Assembly: GCA_002363035.1 (NCBI GenBank)
Contig: DEWA01000024.1
Location: 1 to 30,767 of the forward strand
Reading direction: 5' to 3'
Length of the DNA: 30,767 bases
From: Verrucomicrobia bacterium UBA3222
Lineage (GTDB): Bacteria > Verrucomicrobiota > Verrucomicrobiia > Opitutales > UBA9783
Part shown: positions 17,058 to 24,200 of the stretch, piece after piece
How the letters are laid out: every line of letters begins with the position of its first letter
Numbering within the stretch: the stretch's first letter is position 1
The notes under the pieces: generated by a model
Databases searched by the model: none
Seen by the model: only the letters and a program-made list of their open reading frames with translations
What the model was told of the DNA's origin: nothing
Position numbers and translations under genes: made by a program

Positions 17058-17386
17058 AACATTTGCAGTTGGTCTTCGATGTCCTTGAGAACGTCTTCCG
17101 ATAAAGTCCAGGCGTTGTTGTCGGCGTTTTCGGAAGCGGATTTTTGACACACGGCAAACAGCTGTCGGTAAGTTTGCAGGAGCTTGTGAAGAATGCCCGT
17201 CAGTTCTTTCACCGTACTTAAGTCCGATTGGGCTTCGTCGACGCATAAACGGTCGAAGAGTTTTTCCCACAAAAGCCCCATGGATTGTTCCGCGATATTC
17301 ATTTGTTCGAGGAGTGAAGCGGTATTTTTGGCGCGTTGAATGCGTTGCAGGTGCTCTTTAAAGGCGATCGGCGTTTCTTCGTTCAT
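17054..17386 (-). CDS. Mu gp27/DUF3486-like protein, probable small terminase-type subunit
   Basis: A 110-aa helical protein directly before the large terminase and overlapping it (ATGA), the place of gp27/DUF3486 in Mu-type phages. It is nearly all alpha, with KEHLQRIQRAKNTASLLEQM and TVKELTGILHKLLQTYRQLF. The ending LSEDVLKDIEDQLQML resembles the conserved tail of the family. These proteins are thought to act as DNA-recognition small subunits. The expected N-terminal helix-turn-helix is not clear. I use the ATG at 17386; the previous gene ends at 17358, giving a 29-base overlap. Family match moderate. Confidence 0.68.
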   Translation of the reverse strand: MNEETPIAFKEHLQRIQRAKNTASLLEQMNIAEQSMGLLWEKLFDRLCVDEAQSDLSTVKELTGILHKLLQTYRQLFAVCQKSASENADNNAWTLSEDVLKDIEDQLQML

Positions 17387-17642
17387 CGTTGAGAAAATCA
17401 ATTCCTTTGACGGACAGTTTGTAGCGTCGGTGTTGCGGGCAAAGTTCGTTCGGGACGAGCTCCACGAAGTCCTTGGCGTGCAAATACGCCAGTTCCTTTT
17501 CCAAAAACCGCCGTCGGATGCGCAGCCCCGAGAGAAACAGACCGAGTTTGAGGGTTTTCATCGGCAGCGAATGCGGATAAGCGGCATCCAGTTGCAACAA
17601 CAGCGTGCGTCGGACAAATTCGTTGAGAACAAATTCAATCAT
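17358..17642 (-). CDS. Winged-helix protein, VpaChn25_0724-like
   Basis: A 94-aa basic protein with a winged-helix pattern: helices LNEFVRRTLLLQLD and SLPMKTLKLGLFL, the recognition-type helix RRRFLEKELAYLHA, then the wing DFVELVPNEL and RRYKLSVKGIDFL. This matches the VpaChn25_0724 group found in Mu-like prophages just before gp27 and gp28. Its role may be DNA binding during packaging or transcription control. It has one of the few visible Shine-Dalgarno sequences (AAAGGA, five bases before the ATG). It starts 9 bases after the holin-like gene. Confidence 0.7.
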   Translation of the reverse strand: MIEFVLNEFVRRTLLLQLDAAYPHSLPMKTLKLGLFLSGLRIRRRFLEKELAYLHAKDFVELVPNELCPQHRRYKLSVKGIDFLNDERRNADRL

Positions 17643-17651
17643 AAAAATCCT

Positions 17652-18104
17652 TTAATGTTTCAAATCCACAAGCGCGCTTCCGAAGTACAGCCCGACGATG
17701 GCGGAAAGAAGATGCGTATCGAGCGGCGTAATGACGAGTCCGTTCAGTTGTACCCAGTGAAGTTTTTCATAAGCGGAGGAGAAAAACAGGAGCCCGCCCG
17801 ATCGTTGCGAGTAACCGACCGAAATCGGAACGTTCGGGTAAAAAACGGCAATCAGTTTCGGCCAGGCGATGACGAAGAAAACCGCGATAAACGCGATGGC
17901 GCGCCGCGTCAGTTGCAGTCCCGACGCTTTACGCGCGCTGACGACGGTATGTTCGATGGCGCGCGTTCGGCAGAGGCGCATCAGGTGTTCGCGGTGATGC
18001 GCCATCATGAAGAAACTGAGTAAGCGGATTCCGCTGCCGAGAAGCGACGATCCGAGCAGCGAAACCAGTTCCGAGGGGAGGGGTGTTGAGGCGAAGGTGT
18101 TCAT
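17652..18104 (-). CDS. Small membrane protein, possible three-TM holin
   Basis: A 150-aa membrane protein, first gene of the block. Hydrophobic segments lie at about 5-25 (short), 70-95 (AIAFIAVFFVIAWPKLIAVF) and a C-terminal stretch LLSAIVGLYFGSALVDL. The ending is similar in style to three-TM phage holins of GTA and Mu-like clusters (PLD...LLGxxG), so a holin role is possible. No endolysin gene accompanies it. The ATG at 18104 lies about 8 bases after a candidate -10 box, so the message may be leaderless; an earlier in-frame start at 18128 would lie over that promoter. Function inferred, not shown. Confidence 0.62.
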   Translation of the reverse strand: MNTFASTPLPSELVSLLGSSLLGSGIRLLSFFMMAHHREHLMRLCRTRAIEHTVVSARKASGLQLTRRAIAFIAVFFVIAWPKLIAVFYPNVPISVGYSQRSGGLLFFSSAYEKLHWVQLNGLVITPLDTHLLSAIVGLYFGSALVDLKH

Positions 18105-18112
18105 GTGCCCCG

Positions 18113-18141
18113 AGTGTAACGAAAACACCCGATTTCCTCAA
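18113..18141 (-). promoter_or_regulatory. Candidate promoter of the phage block
   Basis: On the minus strand, TTGAGG (18136-18141) is followed after exactly 17 bp by TACACT (18113-18118). Each box matches four of six consensus bases. Transcription would start near 18105-18107, only a base or two before the ATG at 18104, predicting a leaderless or near-leaderless mRNA. The start also fits because a terminator separates this promoter from sfsA. Confidence 0.5.
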
Positions 18142-18150
18142 CGCTTGCAT

Positions 18151-18176
18151 GGGCTACAGCCCGCTCTGTTGGCTGT
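18151..18176 (-). promoter_or_regulatory. Operator-like overlapping inverted repeats
   Basis: GGGCTACAGCCC (18151-18162) is an inverted repeat with 5-bp arms, and ACAGCC (18156-18161) pairs with GGCTGT (18171-18176). The shared GGCT/AGCC half-sites occur three times within 26 bases, ending ten bases upstream of the candidate -35 box. Such an arrangement suits a regulator that controls the block. Confidence 0.35.
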
Positions 18177-18312
18177 TTGGAGAGGATTGTGTTGCGCGGG
18201 ATGAGGTTTTGGAAAATTGATCGAAACCGATGAAAAATCGACCCGAAAACGAGTTGTTTTTTTACCCGAAAAGGCGTGTTTGATGCAAAGAGCAATTCAT
18301 GTATGTTTTTAA

Positions 18313-18339
18313 AAGGGTATGAACAATCAATCTACCCTT
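18313..18339. promoter_or_regulatory. Perfect 7-bp inverted repeat upstream of the phage block
   Basis: AAGGGTA (18313-18319) and TACCCTT (18333-18339) flank 13 bases. No T-run follows on either strand, so a protein-binding site is more likely than a terminator. It lies between the sfsA terminator and the block's promoter. Confidence 0.3.
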
Positions 18340-18349
18340 CTATGGTATC

Positions 18350-18379
18350 AAAACACACATCGGTGTGCCGATATTTGTG
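18350..18379 (-). terminator. Rho-independent terminator after sfsA
   Basis: On the minus strand, CACA-AAT-ATCGG pairs with CCGAT-G-TGTG across a 4-nt CACA loop, leaving a small internal loop, and TTTT follows. It lies about 50 bases past the sfsA stop. It would end the dnaX–sfsA transcript before the phage block. Confidence 0.6.
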
Positions 18380-18430
18380 CTTAACGGCGCAAATTTCTTT
18401 CAGAAAATGTGTATTTGTAACGCGAAGCGG

Positions 18431-19168
18431 TTAAAAAACACTCGGCTCGATTTGAAAATACTTTCCAAGTACAACCGCTTCCGGCGTCACCCGGAAGTTC
18501 GCCTGCCACATTTCCAGACCGCGTTGCAGGCAGCCATGTACCAAGTCGGAAACTTCTTTGTAGCGCGTACTCGGTTGCGCCACACGAAAACCGGGGTTTT
18601 CGTAGAGGAAACAGAGCAACAGAATGGCGCGCTGATGCGTTTGCAGGCTTTTTGTTAAATCCTTTACGTGCTTAACGAGGCGGTCGACGGAGGAAAACGG
18701 CGACGACTTTTTCCGCTTCACGTACGGCGGAATGTCGATTTGCAGAAACTGCAGCGGCGTTTTGACCTCTAAATAGGTGTTGCCGACGAGAAAGTCCAAT
18801 TTTGAATTTCCGAGTATTTGTTCGCGCAGAACCGTTTGTGCTTTCCCGACCATCGCTTCGAAGCTTCCGTTTTTAAGGTAATGTTCGACATAACGGTTTG
18901 CGGCATTTTGGTTGATGCCGATCCAGGTTTTTTGAGAATCACTTGGTTGGTTTAACGAAATTGCTTCCACCGTGAAAGCCGTTTTACGGTTTTTGTCGGT
19001 ACTTTCGGATAACAAACAGGGACGCTCGTCCAATGTGATGTCGCCAACGTTCCCCGTTGTCGGACAATGGCAGTGATACTTTCGTCCTTTGTACGAGACA
19101 TCCATGGTGAACTGCGTTTTTCGTTTGATGATAATGCCTTCGAGTAGGGGGTGGGGATGATGGTACAT
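18431..19168 (-). CDS. sfsA: SfsA family protein (sugar fermentation stimulation homologue)
   Basis: A 245-aa protein with the SfsA layout: an opening PHPLLEGIIIKRKTQFTMDV, then CHCPTTGNVGD, and the nuclease-like core SKLDFLVGNTYLEVKTPLQF containing Asp125, Glu134 and Lys136. It ends in FRVTPEAVVLGKYF. SfsA proteins have a PD-(D/E)XK-like fold and are reported to bind or cut DNA; the physiological role is unsettled. It is a divergent member. I use the ATG at 19168 because family members begin exactly at this motif; the TTG at 19288 would overlap tau. It follows dnaX in the same transcript. Confidence 0.85.
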   Translation of the reverse strand: MYHHPHPLLEGIIIKRKTQFTMDVSYKGRKYHCHCPTTGNVGDITLDERPCLLSESTDKNRKTAFTVEAISLNQPSDSQKTWIGINQNAANRYVEHYLKNGSFEAMVGKAQTVLREQILGNSKLDFLVGNTYLEVKTPLQFLQIDIPPYVKRKKSSPFSSVDRLVKHVKDLTKSLQTHQRAILLLCFLYENPGFRVAQPSTRYKEVSDLVHGCLQRGLEMWQANFRVTPEAVVLGKYFQIEPSVF

Positions 19169-19254
19169 GGTTGTGTTGTTAAGAGTTACATCGGATGTAA
19201 AAACCGTGATCGACGGCGATAAAAACAGGTCTAAATTCCATTCATTTTGCGTAT

Positions 19255-20795
19255 TTACTTTCTCAAACAATCGCTTCCGATCGGCCAAACGCCGACAAGT
19301 TCGCCGTTGAGAATTTCCTTGAAAGCTTCTTTCAACGGTTGCGGGGTTTGCGCCAAAGCTTTTTTAAAATCGGGTGGTGGTGTCAGTATTTTTTCAACCG
19401 TTCGATCGTTTTTTTGAAACGCATCAACATCATATGTCTGTTCTTGTTCAAACGGAGCATGTGGTTCGGGTTGAAAATTCAAAACGTCTGTATCTTCCGA
19501 TGGATTCTTTTCGTATTTGTCCGAAATTGTTTCCGTCGGTTTTGCGAGAGCTTTTATCGGGAAACATTCGGAGAGGTCTTCCGCTTCATGTTTTTCGCAA
19601 ACCTCAACGGACACATGGTTCGATGCTTCTTTTTGTTTTACACCCGATTGTTGTCGCAACCGTTCGACGTTTTCAAGAACCGTCAACAGGCGTTTTTTTT
19701 TACGTCTTCCGGCAGGTTGTTGAAAGCCTGAAGCAGCGTTTCAATCGAAGCCAATTTCGTGCATTCAACCGCACGGAAGAGGATCGCTTCCAGATTGCTT
19801 CGAACGGATAAGCCGCGTTGCAACTGCTCCTCGCCCGATTGAAGAATTTCCAAAATTTTGGCGTACACCAACGGTACGTATGTTGATTTTTCGGGTGTTT
19901 TAACGGCATCGAGGAATTTTTGACGAAAACAACGCTCCAAATCGCGCAGAACACGATACGCATCACAACCCGTTTCGACGATGCGGTCGATGCTTTTCAA
20001 AATCCCCGCATAATTTCCGTTCTCAACGGCACCGACCAGGGTCTGTAATTCCGTTTCTTCGAGCAAGCCGTACATGGATTGTACCGCCGACGCCGTCAAA
20101 TTGCCTTCCGAAAACGTCAATAACTGATCCAACATCGATTGGGCGTCGCGCATGCCGCCTTCGGCAAGTTGCGCAATGATGTGCAGTGCCGCATCTTCCG
20201 CCTGAACCTTTTCGGTATCAACGATATGACGCAGGTGCTTTTCGATGATTTCGGTTTCGAGCGGGAAAAATTGAAAGTGCTGACAGCGCGAAACAATGGT
20301 GCTCGGAACTTTGTGAATTTCTGTGGTGGCGAAGATAAACTTTACGTGCGGTGGCGGCTCTTCCAGGGTTTTCAAGAGTGCATTAAACGCCGCGGTTGTG
20401 AGCATGTGCACTTCGTCGATGATGTAAATTTTATATAAGCCCTCGGCAGGTGCGTACTGGCATTCTTCGCGCAACGCACGAATTTGATCGACCGAATTGT
20501 TGGAGGCACCGTCGATTTCGATGACATCCATCGAACGTCCCTGGAAAATCGCCTGACAACGCGGACTGTTCGGGTCGTAGTCCAATCGCGGACCGTTTTC
20601 GCAGTTGAGTGCCATCGCAAACAATCGCGCCGTGCTGGTTTTTCCCGTTCCGCGCGGTCCAACGAACAAATAAGCGTGCGCGATGCGCTTCGCCGCAACG
20701 GCATTCGAAAGCGCGCGTACGATGCTTCCCTGCCCAACTAACTCTTCAAAACGTTTCGGTCGCCAGCGACGCGCAATGACCGTGTAACCTTCCAC
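19255..20795 (-). CDS. dnaX: DNA polymerase III subunit tau (by slippage on the nine-A run)
   Basis: After the A-run (19693-19701) a -1 shift continues the frame to 19255, giving about 513 aa. The read-through joins ...EDVKK to KRLLTVLENVERL. The added ~143 residues are Glu/Lys/Pro/Thr-rich, linker-like at first, ending in a helical segment LKEAFKEILNGEL and a short tail. This fits tau, whose C-terminal part links clamp loader to polymerase and helicase. The separate reading of this segment from a TTG at 19686 has no gene-like start and is better explained as tau. Either ribosomal -1 shift or RNA polymerase slippage (as in Thermus) could produce it. Inference from frame and motif. Confidence 0.8.
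19683..20795 (-). CDS. dnaX: DNA polymerase III subunit gamma (short dnaX product)
   Basis: A 370-aa clamp-loader ATPase, read in the zero frame. It has Walker A GPRGTGKT (46-53), Walker B IIDEVH (125-130), sensor 1 FATTE (~155-159) and the arginine finger SRCQ (~169-172), followed by the helical lid and the oligomerisation domain. The start is GTG; the next residues EGYTVIARRWRPKRF match the family start. Of the four zinc-ligand cysteines between the Walker motifs only Cys65 and Cys80 remain. The frame ends KKNAC just after a run of nine A residues, matching a gamma-type product. Confidence 0.94.
   Translation of the reverse strand: MEGYTVIARRWRPKRFEELVGQGSIVRALSNAVAAKRIAHAYLFVGPRGTGKTSTARLFAMALNCENGPRLDYDPNSPRCQAIFQGRSMDVIEIDGASNNSVDQIRALREECQYAPAEGLYKIYIIDEVHMLTTAAFNALLKTLEEPPPHVKFIFATTEIHKVPSTIVSRCQHFQFFPLETEIIEKHLRHIVDTEKVQAEDAALHIIAQLAEGGMRDAQSMLDQLLTFSEGNLTASAVQSMYGLLEETELQTLVGAVENGNYAGILKSIDRIVETGCDAYRVLRDLERCFRQKFLDAVKTPEKSTYVPLVYAKILEILQSGEEQLQRGLSVRSNLEAILFRAVECTKLASIETLLQAFNNLPEDVKKNAC
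19693..19701 (-). other. dnaX slippery A9 run
   Basis: On the minus strand, nine consecutive A residues read GTA AAA AAA AAC in the zero frame. The zero frame stops three codons later (GCC TGT TGA), and the -1 frame stays open for about 143 codons. A weak pairing downstream (TGTTG with CAACA around GTTC/GAAC) could be a stimulator. Confidence 0.8.
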
Positions 20796-20926
20796 TAATT
20801 ACAAGATGGATGGATGCGGGCGAGGTGGCAAGGGAATTGAAGTGGTTGAGGGTTGTGGTTCGCATATGAAGATCAATAGGATACGAAAATTGGGTGAGTG
20901 AGGATGGGAGTATGAGCAATATTGTA

Positions 20927-20947
20927 TCTCCTTCCTTCCTCCTCTCT
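20927..20947 (-). other. Pure purine tract upstream of dnaX
   Basis: The minus strand carries 21 uninterrupted purines here, containing AGGAGG and GGAAGGAAGGAG, about 130 bases before the dnaX GTG. The 216-bp gap (20796-21011) otherwise holds no gene I can support. The purine run is Shine-Dalgarno-like and could serve a 57-codon frame from the TTG at 20919, which I regard as doubtful. Confidence 0.4.
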
Positions 20948-21011
20948 ATCTTGTGAAACGATTTCCGTAAATGCTCTTATCTTGGAATGTGAGAAATGGG
21001 ATTGAGTCCCC

Positions 21012-21260
21012 CTAAATTTTCGCATACGCAAACGTATTCGGTACGCCTGGGCCTTCTTCGTAGCTCCAAGACGATGCGGAAACGCGGCAAATGTTTTCGT
21101 ATTTCCCCATCCAATTGCCCACCATCGTGACAAAATTGCCTAAAACGGTTTTGAACAGCTCGAACGAAAATGTGCTGGCGATATATACGATCGCCGGCAG
21201 AACGCCAAAAGGCGTTTTTTTGATTTCGGCATCCTGATATCCTTTTACTGCTAACCCCAT
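21012..21260 (-). CDS. Small protein after the AsmA-like gene
   Basis: An 82-aa frame whose ATG directly follows the TAG of the large AsmA-like gene, in the same frame. Codon choices resemble neighbouring genes. A moderately hydrophobic segment (GVLPAIVYIASTFSFELF) suggests membrane contact, and the rest is polar and aromatic, with no cysteine pair or motif I recognise. I see no Shine-Dalgarno sequence. It may be made by termination-reinitiation on the TAGATG junction, or the TAG may sometimes be read through to give a ~1265-residue fusion. Function unknown. Confidence 0.6.
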   Translation of the reverse strand: MGLAVKGYQDAEIKKTPFGVLPAIVYIASTFSFELFKTVLGNFVTMVGNWMGKYENICRVSASSWSYEEGPGVPNTFAYAKI

Positions 21261-24200
21261 CTAAAACAAATCAAACAACTTCTTAACGGGTTTCTCCAAC
21301 AGGTTTTGCAATAAATCGTCCGACGGCTGTGATGTCGGTTCGCCACCATCCGACGTTGGTGTCGGCGGTTGCGAAAGCAGTTCCGTCAGGGCGAGATAAT
21401 TTGGTTTTCCGAGGGTTCCGTCGACGGTGCAACGGGGACCCTCGGCGTATCCGTTTGCATCCGTTTTTTGCGGATTGAAGGAGAAATAATTTAAAAATTC
21501 GCTGTTTTTCGGTGCACGGAATTGGAGATCGCAGGTGAACGGTTGTTGCTTCCAGTCGATGAACGGACGCGTTTCCGCGGAACCTTTGAGTTCAATGGCG
21601 AGATCGATATTACGTACGTTTGCCGCGAACGAAACGGGTTGTGATTTTGCGCGGTCGACATTCAGTTCCAGGTTCGAGAACGGAATCGATCGGGCATAGG
21701 ACGAAAGAAAGCCAACGGCACCCGCTTTCGGAAGAATACTTCCCGTGAAGGCACCGAATATCGTTGCGGCTCCCGAAAGAACCTGCCCCGTGTTGGATAG
21801 TTTGGGTTGGAAGAGACCGTCGGTTGCGCGAATGCCCAAATGTCCGTTGAGTGTTTGAAGATCGGACGGTTTCCCTGAAAGTTCCAGCGAGCAGGAAGCG
21901 TTGCCGCTCAGTTGTCCGTAAGGCGTAAGCGGATATTGAAACATTTCCGGAAGTTTCCAGAGTGTTTCGAGGTTGATGTTTTTGAACGACAGATTGCAGG
22001 ATAAATCGTTGGTCGGCAGTGCAAAAGTGCCGTTACCTTCCATGGAACCTTGGCAGAAGGCGCCTTTCGAAAGCTCCAGGTTAATGCGTTCGGGGTTGTA
22101 TTCAAGGCGTCCGAGGAGGTTTTGCATCTCCAAATCCGCAACGGATTGAAATTCAAAGTCGCAGGTGCTTCGAAAGGGAGGAACGTTGCTTTTTTCGGTC
22201 GCAATAGGGGAGGGTGGGATGGGTTCCGCATCGGGAACCGACGAGGCGGTTTTTTTCGGGAGCGATGCGATCAACTTTTGAATGCCGACGCCCATGCCGA
22301 TCAGATCCTGAAGAAAAACCTGTCGGCTTACCACATGACCGCTGAGATGATTTTGCGCGTCCAAACGCTGTTGAAACGCAAGATCATTTACGTGATTTTC
22401 GTGTTTTAATTCCAATTCGCCGTCCAATGCATGCACGGCATCGGGCTGCAGGGCGTAATTCGCCTGCAGGTTCACCGAGAGCGGCAAGTCGGCGCAGGAA
22501 GCATCGAGAGAGGAATGAATGGTTTTTTGGGTATCATCCCAGTGCCAGTTGCCGACGACCGTTCCGGAAAGGTTCGGGTACGGAAGCGCGAACGGTTGCA
22601 GGCTCAGGGCATCCAGTGAAAGGTCGTACTGCCCTTCCGTTGCCGTAAGTTGTGCCTCCTTTCCTTGACATTGAAGCTGAGTTTTTAAAAGCGGATCGGG
22701 TTGTTTCGGCGTGTACGCCTGCAAGGTTTTTACGTCCAAACTCCAACCGTCCTTGAAGTGAAAACTTGCGAAAATTTCGCCTGAAAAGACACGCGAAAGA
22801 GCAACACAAGGATTTCCTTTGAAGGACGCTTTTACATCCGTCAGGATTTCGTCCGCCTTTGATCGCCACAGCAGTGCGCCTTGTTGCGCCGACAGGGTGC
22901 CTTCAAGAGATAAGGTTCCTTCAAGATCAACATCCGGATACCGAACGATATCCAACGGAAGTTGTTGAATACGGACGTCGGCGAAGGGTTGCGCGTTTTC
23001 GGAAATAAACGCGTCATTTTCAATCGCAAGAGGTTGATTAAATTGAATCGATGCCCATGTTTGTTCGGTTGCGGCGGAACCGATGTCGGCTTGAAAATCC
23101 CGTATCGTCCAGGTATCGATGCCCTTTTTGTGTTCTTTTCCGATTTGGCAAGTCGCATTGATATTCAGTTCCGGGTGCAATTCCCATTGAAACGGAGCTA
23201 AATTAAGACTGTTTTTAGCCAGATGGTAATTAAAATTGAGCGTTCCGTCGGAGGAAAAATGTGCTTCGTTGGTTTTGGATTGATACGTGCCTTTCGAGAA
23301 AACGGTGAGAAAAGGTACGCGTTGCGCATCCGTGACAGTGACATCGCCCTTATATTGAAGATTGGAGCCGTCGCGATTGACGACGCAATGCCCTTGTAGT
23401 TTCCCCTGAACGTCCGTTACGATCGGCGTTTCGCCCTTTTGAAGACTTTTGAGTTTCAAGACGATCGGTTCGGGTGTATCGAGGCGAAAATGTTTCTCTT
23501 TTTCGTTCCAGATAACGGAAACTTGACCGCCGTCAAGGTTGCTTTGCAGGCGATAACCGTATGTTTGGAGATAGGGATTGATAATTTCGAGTGGAACTTC
23601 GTAGCACACGACGGTCAATAACTGCGCGTTTTCTTTGGAAGCGTACCGAAAACCGTTTTTGAAATCATACGTCAACGGTTGCAGCGAATGCGCCGTGAAA
23701 AACGTATGTTCGGTGCCTTTCTCTTTCAACTGAAGATTACATTGCTTGAGGTTGAGTTGTTGCGAATCGCTTTCCGCTTCCAGTTGCGCTTTCAGACTGA
23801 GTGCCGGCAAAGTTGCTTCCGTCTGTGTATCAAAATCCTTCGCCCAAATGCTCACATGAAGGCGATGGTTCCAGCGGTGCGTCTTACGATGCAGACCGAA
23901 GGTTCCCTCCGAGAGCACCGACAGCGTCGGAATGCCCGGGATTTCGAACAGTTGCGGCAGGGTATGGTCGAAGAGGGTTTGTGCCTTAAAATCGACTTCA
24001 TGATCGGCGGTTTTGAGCGTCTCGCCCGAGAGGGTCACTTCGTTCGCCTGCCCGCAACGCAATACCAGCTGAAGGCGCTCCTTCGGGTACGGCTGCACCC
24101 GAAGCACGCTTCCGTCGTACGTTAAGACGGGAATTTCCTTTGCGCCGTTTTTAAGATTCAGTTTTCCGTTCAGCGAGAGAGCGCCGAACATTCCCTTTGC

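Larger units (their letters stand above)
7788..18141 (-). mobile_element. Mu-like phage head/packaging block (domesticated prophage or GTA-like)
   Basis: Fifteen minus-strand genes in about 10.3 kb, tightly packed and often overlapping. Order: holin-like, winged-helix (VpaChn25_0724-like), gp27/DUF3486-like, gp28 terminase, small unknown, gp29/DUF935 portal, Mu I protease/scaffold, cement, capsid, gp36-like, gp37-like, unknown, small coiled coil, hub-like, unknown. This follows the Mu head-gene order, but F/gp30 is missing. No integrase, MuA/MuB, regulator, endolysin, sheath, tube/tape-measure pair, or fibre can be seen. No frame is broken, base composition resembles the core genes, and core genes (lspA, sfsA) sit on both sides. 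I see no convincing attachment-site repeats. These traits fit a maintained, non-mobile head module; an active prophage with other genes elsewhere is the main alternative. Confidence 0.8.

Noticed and set aside
17057..17270. 71-residue N-terminal extension of the large terminase
   Set aside because: It is Arg/Pro-rich and lies wholly over the upstream gene. The ATG in the ATGA overlap gives the normal family start.
7788..18104. Tailocin (phage-tail bacteriocin)
   Set aside because: The block has head and packaging genes and lacks sheath, tube and fibre genes, which is the opposite of a tailocin.
18101..18295. 64-codon minus-strand frame from a TTG ending in an ATGA overlap with the first phage-block gene
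   Set aside because: The overlap is suggestive, but the sequence is basic and motif-free, has no ribosome site, and runs through the better-supported promoter and operator-like repeats.
19255..19686. Separate gene from a TTG inside the dnaX end
   Set aside because: It begins inside the dnaX stop region in the -1 frame right after nine A residues. It is better explained as the tau C-terminal part.
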